The notes under the pieces: model-generated
The model's database searches: none
Told to the model about the DNA's origin: nothing
What the model saw: only the letters and a program-made list of their open reading frames with translations
Assembly: GCA_001510575.1 (NCBI GenBank)
Contig: LNGK01000009.1
Location: 124,001-188,000 of the forward strand
Direction of reading: 5' to 3'
Source: Knoxdaviesia capensis
Taxonomy: Eukaryota; Ascomycota; Sordariomycetes; Microascales; Gondwanamycetaceae
Length of the DNA stretch: 64,000 bases
Program-made: the position numbers and the translations under genes
Part shown: positions 44,256 to 53,887 of the stretch, piece after piece
How positions within the stretch are numbered: the first letter of the stretch is position 1
How the letters are laid out: each line of letters starts with the position of its first letter

Positions 44256-45029
44256 TCACTTTGACGTAGTAGTGTCCGCTCCACTCTCACTGTCTCCCCA
44301 AATGTCACGGCTGTCTTGCTCCACTGCACTCATGGCAACAGCAACGTCATCGAGTTTGGCCACAACGTCTAGAACACCACGGCTAACCAGCTGGAAGTAG
44401 CGGTCATTGGCCTCGCGGCGTTTGCGCGCCAGCAGGATATCGACCTCGGTTTCCTCCTCGAGCTTCGCGCCGAGGGTGTCTCCGGTTGTGGCCGCGGCGT
44501 CGCCGGCTGTCGAAGCCGGGCCGGACGTTGCCCCGGCAGCGGTGTCTTTGGAGGTAATTTTGAGCGCGTCGCTGTTGGTCTCGATGACCTCGTCGGCCTC
44601 GCTGCGCGCCCACGCCTGCGCCAGCGCAATCTGCGCCGCCCGCAGCTCGGCCAGCTTGCGGTCGTGCTCGGGGCCAAACACGTGCGTGCCGCCGGTGGCC
44701 GACAGCTCGACCTCCTCCAGCGTGGCCTGCATCTCGGCCCAGAGCACGTCGGTGCGGTCGACGACGCGCGAGGCGCTGGCGGGGACGGCACTGGGCACGG
44801 CGCCGGTGGCGGTTATGCTGCGGGGTGCCATCGGCGGCTTGGTCGGCACTAGCGAGCCCTTGCGGGCGTGCATGCCGGCGCCGGGCAGGAGGAGGCTGGC
44901 CTGGCTGGACGACGCGCCCGGGCCGGGATTCGGGAGGGCCACATGCGAGGCGGAGGCGGACGGGTGGAAGAAGAGAGACGGCGGGGGGTCGCGCTGCTTG
45001 CCGCGGAGGTTTCTGGCTTGCGATGTCAT
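44256..45029 (-). CDS. Conserved-type fungal coiled-coil protein, function unknown
   Basis: A single exon of 257 residues. The open frame extends further upstream, but from a non-ATG codon; the ATG at 45029 (MTSQARNLRGKQRDPP) is the first plausible start. The N-terminal 100 residues are disordered (Ser/Pro/Ala). A helical region follows (RTDVLWAEMQATLEEVELSA; GPEHDRKLAELRAAQIALAQ then AWARSEADEVIE), a variable Ala/Thr/Gly linker, then a second helix (EEETEVDILLARKRREANDR, YFQLVSRGVLDVVAKLDDVA, VAMSAVEQDSRDIWGD). It looks like a protein I recall as conserved among filamentous ascomycetes, without a named function. The Trp-ended helix and acidic tail suggest a subunit of a larger complex, but this is inference. 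Confidence 0.75.
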   Translation of the reverse strand: MTSQARNLRGKQRDPPPSLFFHPSASASHVALPNPGPGASSSQASLLLPGAGMHARKGSLVPTKPPMAPRSITATGAVPSAVPASASRVVDRTDVLWAEMQATLEEVELSATGGTHVFGPEHDRKLAELRAAQIALAQAWARSEADEVIETNSDALKITSKDTAAGATSGPASTAGDAAATTGDTLGAKLEEETEVDILLARKRREANDRYFQLVSRGVLDVVAKLDDVAVAMSAVEQDSRDIWGDSESGADTTTSK

Positions 45030-45768
45030 GGCTGCTACATATTTGGCCGGGCCTCGACGAGCAGAGAAAGTGGTCGGTGCTGGCGATGAACCGGCAAACT
45101 GTGAGGTGTATAAGAATGGCGGCGTGGTTCGTCTGCTTGTTGGAGCTTCATGCTGTTCAGGTTCCACAGTGGTCCGAAGGAGCCATTTTGGGGAGATAAG
45201 ATAACACGTACACACACTTATGGCCGCGCTGAGTCAGCCAGACCCACACGGGCACACATTCGAGTTTTTGCAAAATGAGCAAAATTGTGCCTGAGGCCGC
45301 AGTCGAATTTTGGTAGGGTTTTTCGCCCTACTGCAAAAAAGTGCGGGACAACTCAATCCATACATCCCAAATCTTCATGAACTTTTTTCCCCTTCACAAT
45401 CTTCTGCCATCTCCAACCTCATCACTTTTTACCCTCCACAGTCCATCATATACACCGCAAGACAGTGTATAATCTGGTAGGTGAATTCCTTTGCTGTTTG
45501 AACTCCTTGTTTTTCCATCGACTCCCGCGATATCTGGCCGCTTAAAACGCCGACGCCTTCTTTGTTTCTTCAAGCACGACACACCGACTTGGGCGATCTT
45601 GAACGGGCAATATCCATCATAGACGATATATCCAACGACCGAATCACCAACCACGCGAATTCCGTCCAAACGACGACATCGAAAGCGCATTTCGAGCGAA
45701 CGCACACAGTTCCTCATCCCGTGCAAGACCGGTGTAACTAACAGCTCTCTCTCCGAACTTCAGCAATC
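45030..45768. other. Divergent promoter region with rps23
   Basis: No gene seen. It contains an inverted repeat GTAGGG...CCCTAC (separate entry) and a CT-rich leader before rps23. Confidence 0.6.
45313..45331. promoter_or_regulatory. Inverted repeat GTAGGG-N7-CCCTAC in the rps23 promoter region
   Basis: Six-base arms flank TTTTTCG, about 440 nt upstream of the rps23 ATG. The arm resembles the AGGGTAGGGT (HomolE) element of fission-yeast ribosomal protein promoters. The role here is inferred. Confidence 0.35.
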
Positions 45769-46334
45769 ATGGCTCGTGGTCTCAACTCCGCCAGAAAACT
45801 GCGGACCAACCGCAAGGATCAGAAGTGGGCTGATCTTGGATACAAGAAGCGTGCTCTGGGCACTGCCTTCAAGTCGTCGCCGTTCGGAGGCTCGTCCCAC
45901 GCCAAGGGCATTGTTCTCGAGAAAATCGGTGTCGAGGCCAAGCAGCCTAACTCGGCCATTCGGAAGTGCGTTCGTGTGCAGCTCATCAAGAACAGCAAGA
46001 AGGTCACTGCTTTCGGTACGTTCATCTGCAGCTGCTCCTGCTTACTCTGCCCAGATGGTTATGGGAGCACCCATGATGGCAATGGTGCTCCTCGTTTGTC
46101 CCGTGCTTCAACTTATAAAGACCCCTACTAACTTTCCGTCTGTCGTACCACACAGTCCCCAATGACGGTTGCTTGAACTTCGTTGACGAGAACGACGAGG
46201 TTCTCCTGGCCGGTTTCGGTCGCAAGGGCAAGGCCAAGGGTGATATTCCCGGTGTCCGTTTCAAGGTCGTTAAGGTGTCGGGCGTCGGTCTGATGGCTCT
46301 GTGGAAGGAGAAGAAGGAGAAGCCCAGATCGTAA
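45769..46334 (+). CDS. rps23: 40S ribosomal protein S23 (uS12)
   Basis: Exons 45769-46015 and 46156-46334 (140-nt intron, GTACGT...CACAG) give 141 residues. uS12 sits at the decoding centre of the small subunit. Nearly the whole protein matches the family: GLNSARKLR, GTAFKSSPFGGSSHAKGIVL, QPNSAIRKCVRVQLIKN, the joint AF/VPNDGCLNFVDENDEVL, and GFGRKGKAKGDIPGVRFKVV. PNDG, which carries the hydroxylated proline of eukaryotic uS12, is intact. Usual eukaryotic versions start MGKGKPRGLN; here the ATG gives MARGLN, about four residues shorter. An upstream mini-exon was looked for but not found. Confidence 0.96.
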
Positions 46335-46749
46335 ATACGAATCTCGCTTCTTGTTTTCATTTTCTTTTAATTTCCATGGATGGGATTCTTTTCTAGTTTT
46401 TTTTTTCTTTCGAGGAGTCAACGGTTGCTTGCATTGGCATAACAGGTTAGGGCCCTGGAAGTCATGGAAGACACGGTCTAGAAAAATAAAGATCAAATGT
46501 CGAACCATGATCTCTCTCTCTCTATCAAAAAAGAGCAAATACCATGATCAATTTGCCTTTTTAGCTTCCTCCAAGTTCTCATGACATGTCACGATGGGAA
46601 CCCAAAAATAAACGCCTTAGCGTAAGGCACCATGTGTGTTCGGATAGATTATCTATTCTTACAACGGCGATTTCTGTGATGATACACTCTATCTGAATCT
46701 ATGAACTTGCTGTGTCTATAAACTTGTGTGGACATGAATGCCCCTAGAA
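46335..46749. other. Convergent 3' regions of rps23 and coq2
   Basis: No gene seen. AATAAA at 46485-46490 is a possible poly(A) signal for rps23, followed by a (TC)n run. Confidence 0.6.
46485..46490 (+). terminator. Putative poly(A) signal of rps23
   Basis: AATAAA lies 150 nt after the rps23 stop codon, in a T-rich 3' region. Confidence 0.35.
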
Positions 46750-47988
46750 TTACACGGCCTTGACGGCCTCGTTCGACTGCGGCTCTTCGTAGGCGACGTA
46801 CTTCAGGCTGTAGTCGGTCGCCAGACCAAGCGTGATAGCACCACCGGTGAGCCAGCAGCCATTCACGAACCACCACCAACAATCCTTGACGCTCTTGAGG
46901 TTGACGCGCTTGATCATAATGGCCAGTGTTGCCAGACCACCGCCGCAGCTGCCGATGAAGAACGCCGGGCCAGCTCCAACCACCGCACCAGCAGTCGCCA
47001 ACAGGCCGATCTGGACAGCGGCAAGACCGGACAGGATCCGCTTGGTGTCGGCGTCATGCTTGAGCGCGATGCTCTTGATTCCTGCCTTTGCATCGTCCTT
47101 GATGTCCATGTGAGCGTAAATCATATCGTACAGCACCGTCCAGGCGATATTGGACGCATAGAGACAGCTCGCGGCCGTCAATGCTGCCCCGTTGGCCAGC
47201 AGATCAACGCCCAGAGCCGGAAATCCCATGATGGCGCCCCACGAGAACGTGAGCCCGAGGACGAACTGCGGGTAGTAGGTGATGCGCTTGGCCAGCGGGT
47301 ACGCCGTGACGAGCAGCAGGCTGGGGATGCCGTAGTACAGGCACTGCGTGGGGAACTGCAGCAGGATGCCAAGGCCGGCCAGCAGGTTCACGCCGGTGAA
47401 CGCGACACCCTTGAATGGGGTGATGGCACGGCGCGCGATCGGGCGGAACTTGGTGCGCCGCACCTGCGGGTCGAGGTTGCGGTCCCACAGGTCGTTGATG
47501 GCGCAGCCAGCGCCGCGCATGATCACGGCGCCAGAGAAAAACAGCAGCGTAGTCCCGAACACACTCGCCGGGGTCGCCATCGGCAGCGTCATCTCGGCGG
47601 CCATGAAGGTGGAAAACGCGCACGGGAAGAAGAGGTAGTACGACCCTGTCGGCTTGTCGAGCCGCACCAGCTCGGCGTACGGTACCCAGCTCTTAGGTAA
47701 CACCGACAGAATGCCGGATTTGGGCGGCGCGTACACCTCCGGAGCGTCTGCGGTGGGAGCAAGCGCAGCCTCGGTTGCTCCGGCGGAAGCTACCGACGTG
47801 AGGGATCTGGAGGAAGAGATGAGAGAAGGACTGGGCGGTGGCAGGTCCCGGTGGGTAAATGAGCGCGGGGACGGCCGTTTCGTGTACATGAAGCACGCGG
47901 CTCTGCAAAGGCCGTCAAGACCGCTGCCGGAACGCGGTAAGCCGGGCCGGGGCCAGCCGGCACACGTCCGGAGATGTGACAACCGCAT
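46750..47988 (-). CDS. coq2: Mitochondrial 4-hydroxybenzoate polyprenyltransferase Coq2
   Basis: A single exon of 412 residues from the ATG at 47988; the longer frame begins with GTG. Coq2 is an inner-membrane UbiA-family enzyme that attaches the polyprenyl tail to 4-hydroxybenzoate in ubiquinone synthesis. The first 70 residues are Arg/Ser-rich and fit a mitochondrial presequence. The substrate motif NDLWDRNLD is at residues 165-173 (GAGCAINDLWDRNLDPQVRR), and the second Asp-rich motif is YDMIYAHMDIKDD at about residue 290. Between them are hydrophobic helices (FTGVNLLAGLGILLQF; FVLGLTFSWGAIMGFPALGV). The neighbouring KPTGSYYLFFPC segment is also typical of the family. It shares a 684-nt divergent region with the JmjC gene. 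Confidence 0.95.
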   Translation of the reverse strand: MRLSHLRTCAGWPRPGLPRSGSGLDGLCRAACFMYTKRPSPRSFTHRDLPPPSPSLISSSRSLTSVASAGATEAALAPTADAPEVYAPPKSGILSVLPKSWVPYAELVRLDKPTGSYYLFFPCAFSTFMAAEMTLPMATPASVFGTTLLFFSGAVIMRGAGCAINDLWDRNLDPQVRRTKFRPIARRAITPFKGVAFTGVNLLAGLGILLQFPTQCLYYGIPSLLLVTAYPLAKRITYYPQFVLGLTFSWGAIMGFPALGVDLLANGAALTAASCLYASNIAWTVLYDMIYAHMDIKDDAKAGIKSIALKHDADTKRILSGLAAVQIGLLATAGAVVGAGPAFFIGSCGGGLATLAIMIKRVNLKSVKDCWWWFVNGCWLTGGAITLGLATDYSLKYVAYEEPQSNEAVKAV

Positions 47989-48672
47989 GCTGAGGTGTGC
48001 AAACGGGCCCGGATGAGCGAATAAAGAATGAGCGGAAGGGAGCACACCGAGCTCAATAAACGAAATTCCCGGGGTGCAATTGAATCCTCCGTTTCAACAC
48101 ACTGATGCCCATAACTTCACTGTCTTCACGAACCCTTCAGTAACCAAGAAACTTTTTTTTCTCGATATTCATCGTGATGAGCTGGAACTGCCATAAACAA
48201 TCAAGCTAAAGCTGCTTCCACCAATCATCGCGCGCGTTATTTCTCAGGCACCTCGATTATTCAGCTTGTTAGGGTTCACACATCGGGTTAGGTCGCGCTT
48301 ATAGTCACGTGGGCCGTGGGTTAAGGCGTGTTTTTGGCCTGGCATTTGCGATTGCCAACTTTCGTTTTTTTATATCGCCAGTCAATCCTATCATGGGAAT
48401 AGAACTGAAGCGCAAAGCTGACTTGTAAGGTCGTCAATCCTCTTTCCTAAGGTGTTGACTGATAACCTTCCATTCATCCCATTTCCTTCTTCTCTTCTTT
48501 CTTTATTTCAGATGAAAAGAATATAGCCCCCTCCAATACATGACTCTTCTCTAATCTCTGACTTCATTTCCCCCCTCCTCTCTTCTCTCCACATCTCTTA
48601 AACCCCCATATTGTATTTCTAGAATACCCCTTCCTCGCCTCTGCATGCGAGGCAGGCCAATCTTTGCCCGGG
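47989..48672. other. Divergent promoter region between coq2 and the JmjC gene
   Basis: No gene seen. A GTTAGGGTT box at about 48268 and a GGGTTAGG at about 48284 lie near the middle; the JmjC side is CT-rich (48420-48610). Confidence 0.6.
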
Positions 48673-51600
48673 ATGCCGACGCCTCTTCACCCGCAGGCGA
48701 AGTTCGACCCGATCCATCCAGACCTCGATCTTCACTCCCTCGTCGATAACTGCGCGAACTTCGATTGGGTGCTGCGCGTGTCTGCCGCGCAGATCCGGAA
48801 CCTCGACCCGTTGGAATTCGAGAAGCTTGTCAATCTGCACGTAGTTCAGGGCGGTCGGCCGCTGGTGATTGAGAAATGGAACGATGCGCTCCCCCAAGAT
48901 CTGTTTAGCCTTGATTGGCTGCTGTCAACACATGACAAGAAGGGTAAGATGATGCCCGCTCTTGGTTTTGTGTGAACTGTATGAGTGTTTGGAGACTGTT
49001 TGCTGACGTCTGTGGTGTGGCTATTGCGATTTCCAGAGGAGGTTGTTCGCGACCTTACCACCCAATCTGATATCCCCATGACCATGGGCCACTACCTTCG
49101 CGCGATGAGACAGCTCACAAACCAATGGACGCCCACGAACTTCCGCGACGAGCGCCGACAGCGGCTATACATGAAAGATATCGACTGTCCTCCGGAGTGG
49201 CAAGCCCACTTGGCGAAGGTCATCCCCCCGAACCTCTGGTACCTGAACGAGAACGTTACGCATCGAACCTCGAAGTCCCACGGGGACAGCCTCTTCCTCA
49301 ACGACGGATCGATTGCGCCTGCTGGAGATCTCATGTCGAGCCTCCCCGAGCCAATGCGCGCGCAGAATCTCATGTGCTATGTTGGCCATGAGGGAACATA
49401 CACACCGGCGCATCGTGAGATGTGCGCCACGCTGGGCCACAACATCATGGTCGAGGCGTCTGGTGCCCGCATGGGCGAGGTGGAAGGAAGCTCGGTGTGG
49501 TTCATGACCGAGAGCAAGGACCGGGAAGTCGTCCGCGAGTACTTCCTGTCGATTCTCGGCCACGACATTGAAATCGAGAAGCACTTTGCCCAGGTCAACG
49601 CGTGGAAGAAGGCCACCTTCCCCGTTTACGTGGTGGAGCAGAAGCCCGGCGACTTTATCCTTATCCCGCCCCTGGCTGCCCACCAGGTCTGGAACCGCGG
49701 ATCGCGGACCGTCAAGGTCGCGTGGAATCGCACTACGGTCGACACGCTGGAGCTGGCGCTGCACGAAGCACTGCCCAAGGCGCGTCTTGTTTGCCGTGAC
49801 GAGCAGTACAAGTGCAAGGCGGTGATCTACTTCACTCTGCAGAAATACTACAAGGAGCTCTCCGATGTGGAGACCGGCAGCAGCATTGGCGTTTTGGGCT
49901 TTGGCAGCGAGCTGGTGCGCGGCTCGCCGCGCGTGCAGCAGATGAAGAAGGATTTCCGCCAGCTGTTCTTCTTGTTTACCGAGATCATCACCGACGAGAT
50001 GTTCGCCTTCCCGGAGAAGAACGTCGAGTTTCTCGAGTTCGACTCGTGCATCACCTGCTCGTACTGCCGGTCGAACATCTTCAACCGCTTCCTCACCTGC
50101 AAACACTGTGTTCGCTTGCTCGCCGACGGCTCTGAAGATGCATACGACGTGTGCATGGAGTGCTACGCCATGGGCCGGTCGTGCCTGTGCGTTGCGGGCC
50201 TCCAGTGGTGCGAACAGTGGAATTGGGCAGAGCTTGTGTCTAACTACGCTAACTGGGCTGCCGTGGTGACGCGCAACGACGGCTTCATCGACATCAACTC
50301 ATCGCCTATGCCGCTCGAACTGGCGCGCAAACTGACTCACAAGAAGTCACTGGCGCAGATCTGCCAGGAAGCCCTGCGACTACGCCCGTACAGGGACCCG
50401 TCGAAGCCCCATAAAGCCATCGTCGAAGACGACTCAGATCCGGCTCCGGATCTGGACGACGAGGGACGGCCCAAAGTGAAGAAGCCGAAGCGACGGAAGC
50501 CGAAAGACGCCATGCACCGCCGATGCCACGTATGCCAGCGTTCTGAAGAGAGCTACAAAGTGCACGTGTGCTCATACTGTCCCGAAGTCTACTGCTACGG
50601 CGTGTTGTACCGCGCCTTCGACATGATGCCGCAGGATGTTCTGCAGAACGAGCACTGGAAGTGTCCAAAGTGTCTGGGCATCTGCAACTGTGGCCATTGC
50701 CGCAAAGTTGGTAATTCTACGCCCTACATGCCCAAGAAGACCCTGCTCGGACACGACACGCGCCCGATTGCTGATGACCGCAGCGTGGAGAGCCTGGTCA
50801 ACTTCCGCCTGCACAATCTCGGATGGCTGAAGGCCGCTGGCGAGGATAGCCGCAGCAAGAACAGCAAGCGCATGCAGAACTTGCAGCAGCAGGCTGAGGA
50901 GGCGAAGTCGGTCACGCGGACGGCTCAGGAGGCTGCCGAGGGCGTCCTTTCCCAGACGGTGGCCTCGAACGGGCTGGGTGCAACCGGAACCGACGGCGAC
51001 GCGGATCGGGCGGCCACCACGACCGCCGATGGCGAGGGCCACACCACCACTGTTACCGTTGACGATCACAGCATGTTTGAGGACAGCTTCTCGCTGTATC
51101 CTGACCCGGCCAGTAACCAGGACCATCTTGACCGCATGATGGGACTGCCCGGCATGGGCTACTACCAGCAGCAGGAAGGGGACGACCAGATTCTGTTCGA
51201 TCCGTACCAGGAGCCATCGATGGAGGCGCTGGTGAACGAAGACCTTGACTCGACCGAATCGGTGCGCAAGAGCTTATTCCCCGGGCCCAAGAGAAAGTGG
51301 CGGCGCGACGACGATGATCCGGAGTTCCAAGCACCGGGCTATGCTAAGCGCATGAAGCGTGAGGCCGCGCAGAGAAATACTGTGAATATTGAGGATCACA
51401 TGGATCCCAACATGTTCGCCGATGCCCTGGACCCGGCGCTCCTGGATCCGGCTGCCCAGGGGGCAACTGCTGATCAGACCCCGAACACTATTGAACAGCT
51501 GGTGGCGGAGAACACCGCGTCATCTGCCAATGAGCGCGCGGGATCGTCGAGAGCTATTGCGGGTGGTCGTGCTGTAGAAAAGAAAGCGGCCGAGAGCCTT

Positions 51601-53160
51601 GCGGTGCCGGAAGTGCCCACCCTTCGCCATGCAAAGCCGCGCGTTTCGTATGTGGACATCGATGAGGATGCCATTGAAACGCTAGACATGGAAACCGTGG
51701 ACGAGAGCCCTGATACCAGCAAGCCAAAACTACCTGCCCATGCAGCCAAAAAGCGGAAGACCGAGGAACCCGAGGTTCTGCCTCCTGCCCATGATGATTT
51801 CGGCGCCATGGGCGTGTCGTTTGCGCGCGAGCGCAAGTCTGACGATGACGCTCAGGTGTCACCCGAGCCTGTGACTATTTCCAAACGACGCGCCGGCCGC
51901 CCCCCTAAGGATCGCAGCGGTGGCTCCAAGATTGACGCGCCGGCTGGCAGTGCGAAGCAGGCCGCGGACAAAGCCACCAGTGAAATTTCCATCAGAGCCC
52001 TCCGCACCGAAGAGCGGGCCAGCAGACGTGAGGCTGAAGAGGCTGATATCTCGACCGGCCTTGGAACTGCCCGGCGTGGCAGTGAGCTCACCAGCCCGAA
52101 GTCAGTCAGTACGGTGACACCCTCAGGACCTCGACGCCCGGGACGGCCCCGTAAGGATGCAGCTGCACCGGCTCCCGTGGCAGCACCGATTTCCCGGATC
52201 CAGGTCCAGCTGCCCAAGCTTGGCCGGCCACACAGCCAGGACCGTGATGAAGAGGACGAGGACGACGAGTCCGACGCGGTTGCAGCGCGCAAGTTGGCAC
52301 CTTCTCAGAGAAGCGTGTCGAAGTCGCTTGAACCCGCCGTCCGTCCTAGTAGCAGTTCATCGGAGTTCATGTCCATGGCGGACCGTCTCAGTGCTCGTGG
52401 CCGGGGAAGCGCGTTCCGCATTGGCCAGGGCAGAGGCATGAAGCCGACTCGCGGATCTCCGGCGGGACTCAGCTCGGCCAGCACGCGGGGCCGTCCTAGT
52501 TCCTCGGTTGCGGCGGTGGCTTCAAGTCCGCCCCGCCAGCAGCCCCCCCCGAAGGTTCGCGCGCGTGCAGCGTCCGAATCTAGCGAAAGCGAAGCCAGCT
52601 TTTCCGAACAGTCGTCCGGGTCCTCGTACGGCGGAGCCCGGCGACAGTCGACGGGTACATCGGCCCGGGGCCCGGCCCGGGGCTCAGGCCGGGGATCTGC
52701 GCGGGGATCCGTGCGTGGCCGTGGACGCGGATCTGGTCGTGGCCGTGGGTCACGGGGCCGTGGTGGCGGTATGAGCGTGGTGCGGCTCGTGTCTGACGAA
52801 GACGAGGACGACGATGATGATAGCGAGGACGAAGGCCGGGTGGAAGTGGCGACTTCGCCTTTGCGCCGCCGGTCAAGTGCTGGCGCCGCCGTGCGTGGAC
52901 GGCCCGGCACGGTGGCGATTAGCTTCCGGTCGTGGAACTCACGGGCTCTAGATGTAGACGACGACCTGCAGGCTGATGACGATGACGACGAGGATGAAGA
53001 TGATGACAGCGACGATGAGGTGCCCGCGCGGATCGTGAAGGGAGTGGGTGTCACGCGCGGCCGTGGTGGCGGAAGTGTGGCCGCTCCGGTCGGACATCGG
53101 ATGGTCCCGAGCCGGGGACGCGGACGCGGACGTGGCCGTGGCCGTGGCCGTGGCCGGTAA
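48673..53160 (+). CDS. JmjC-domain protein with CXXC-type zinc fingers, AT-hooks and RG-rich tail
   Basis: Exons 48673-48943 and 49037-53160 (93-nt intron, GTAAGA...TCCAG) give 1464 residues. The JmjC domain is at about residues 195-330: the Fe(II) triad is likely His216/Glu218 (PAHREMCATLG) and His306 (PPLAAHQVWNRGSRTVKVAW), so 2-oxoglutarate-dependent demethylase or hydroxylase activity is possible. A cysteine-rich segment (CITCSYCRSN, LTCKHC, VCMECYAMGRSCLC) follows. The zf-4CXXC_R1-type cluster is at about residues 587-646 (RRCHVCQR, CSYCPEVYCYG, WKCPKCLGICNCGHCRK). The C-terminal half is disordered, with AT-hook cores KRRAGRPPKDR and RRPGRPRKD, runs of Asp/Glu and long RG repeats to the end. 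The first ATG is 48673; the upstream TTG is not used. It probably acts on chromatin; the substrate is unknown. Confidence 0.88.
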
Positions 53161-53887
53161 ATGATAGCCGACGAGGTGTGTGTGGACCGGGTGGAGAATG
53201 CGTGCATGCACCCCGGAGTGGGTGCTGTGACACCTCCTAGCTTGGGATGGTGGAAACGGCGGCGAAATGATCCTTGAGACCCAGATCTGTCTTTGTTTGT
53301 GCTTCTTTCTGGTCGGCGTTTGTGGGCTCACTCGCGGGAATATCCTTTGATACCATAGTTAATATAAAGTCTGGCTTCAACGTTGTCTGGCCGTTTCTCA
53401 CGGGAGCGTCTCCTCCTCACTTGCATCCAATGCAACAGTGCAGTGTCCCCGAACCCCGAACCCTAACGGCTGTTATTGAGGCGAAACCCCAACCCATTGT
53501 TTCGCGGCCGACTTCCTAATCGGGAACTAGCCGCGACATCGGCTAATGGCAAACCGCTGACATAAGGCAAAGTATGACTGGATCTGGCACTAATTCCGGC
53601 ATCGGGAGGAAAATCGAAGCACCAGTCATTGAATTGTTGGATCTAATAAATTCGGGTGATGTGCTGTTTGTTTCTTTCTTTCTTCTCATTTTCTTTCCTG
53701 TTACTTCATCTTCCCTTTCCTCTTCAACTGGTATTTTCATAGTGAAGTGACTTTTCATTCTTGTGGTTGGACGAACTTTCTCAGCTATCCAGACTTAATT
53801 GACCGTTTGACGACATCCGAAGCGTGGGGCTCGGCTTTATCCACAACTCTTCCCTTTTCTACTCCTCACAGTTTTTGGCTGCACGAT
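53161..53887. other. Intergenic region, 3' of the JmjC gene and promoter of trpB
   Basis: No gene seen. An AACCCTAAC box is at 53459-53467. No clear TGACTCA-type cross-pathway control element was found by eye. Confidence 0.55.

Noticed and set aside
47989..48045. Longer Coq2 and, likewise, longer Mrpl24 (to 57409) and 44256-gene (to 45215) N-termini
   Set aside because: The first codons of those frames are not a supported ATG start, and the extra residues do not look conserved.
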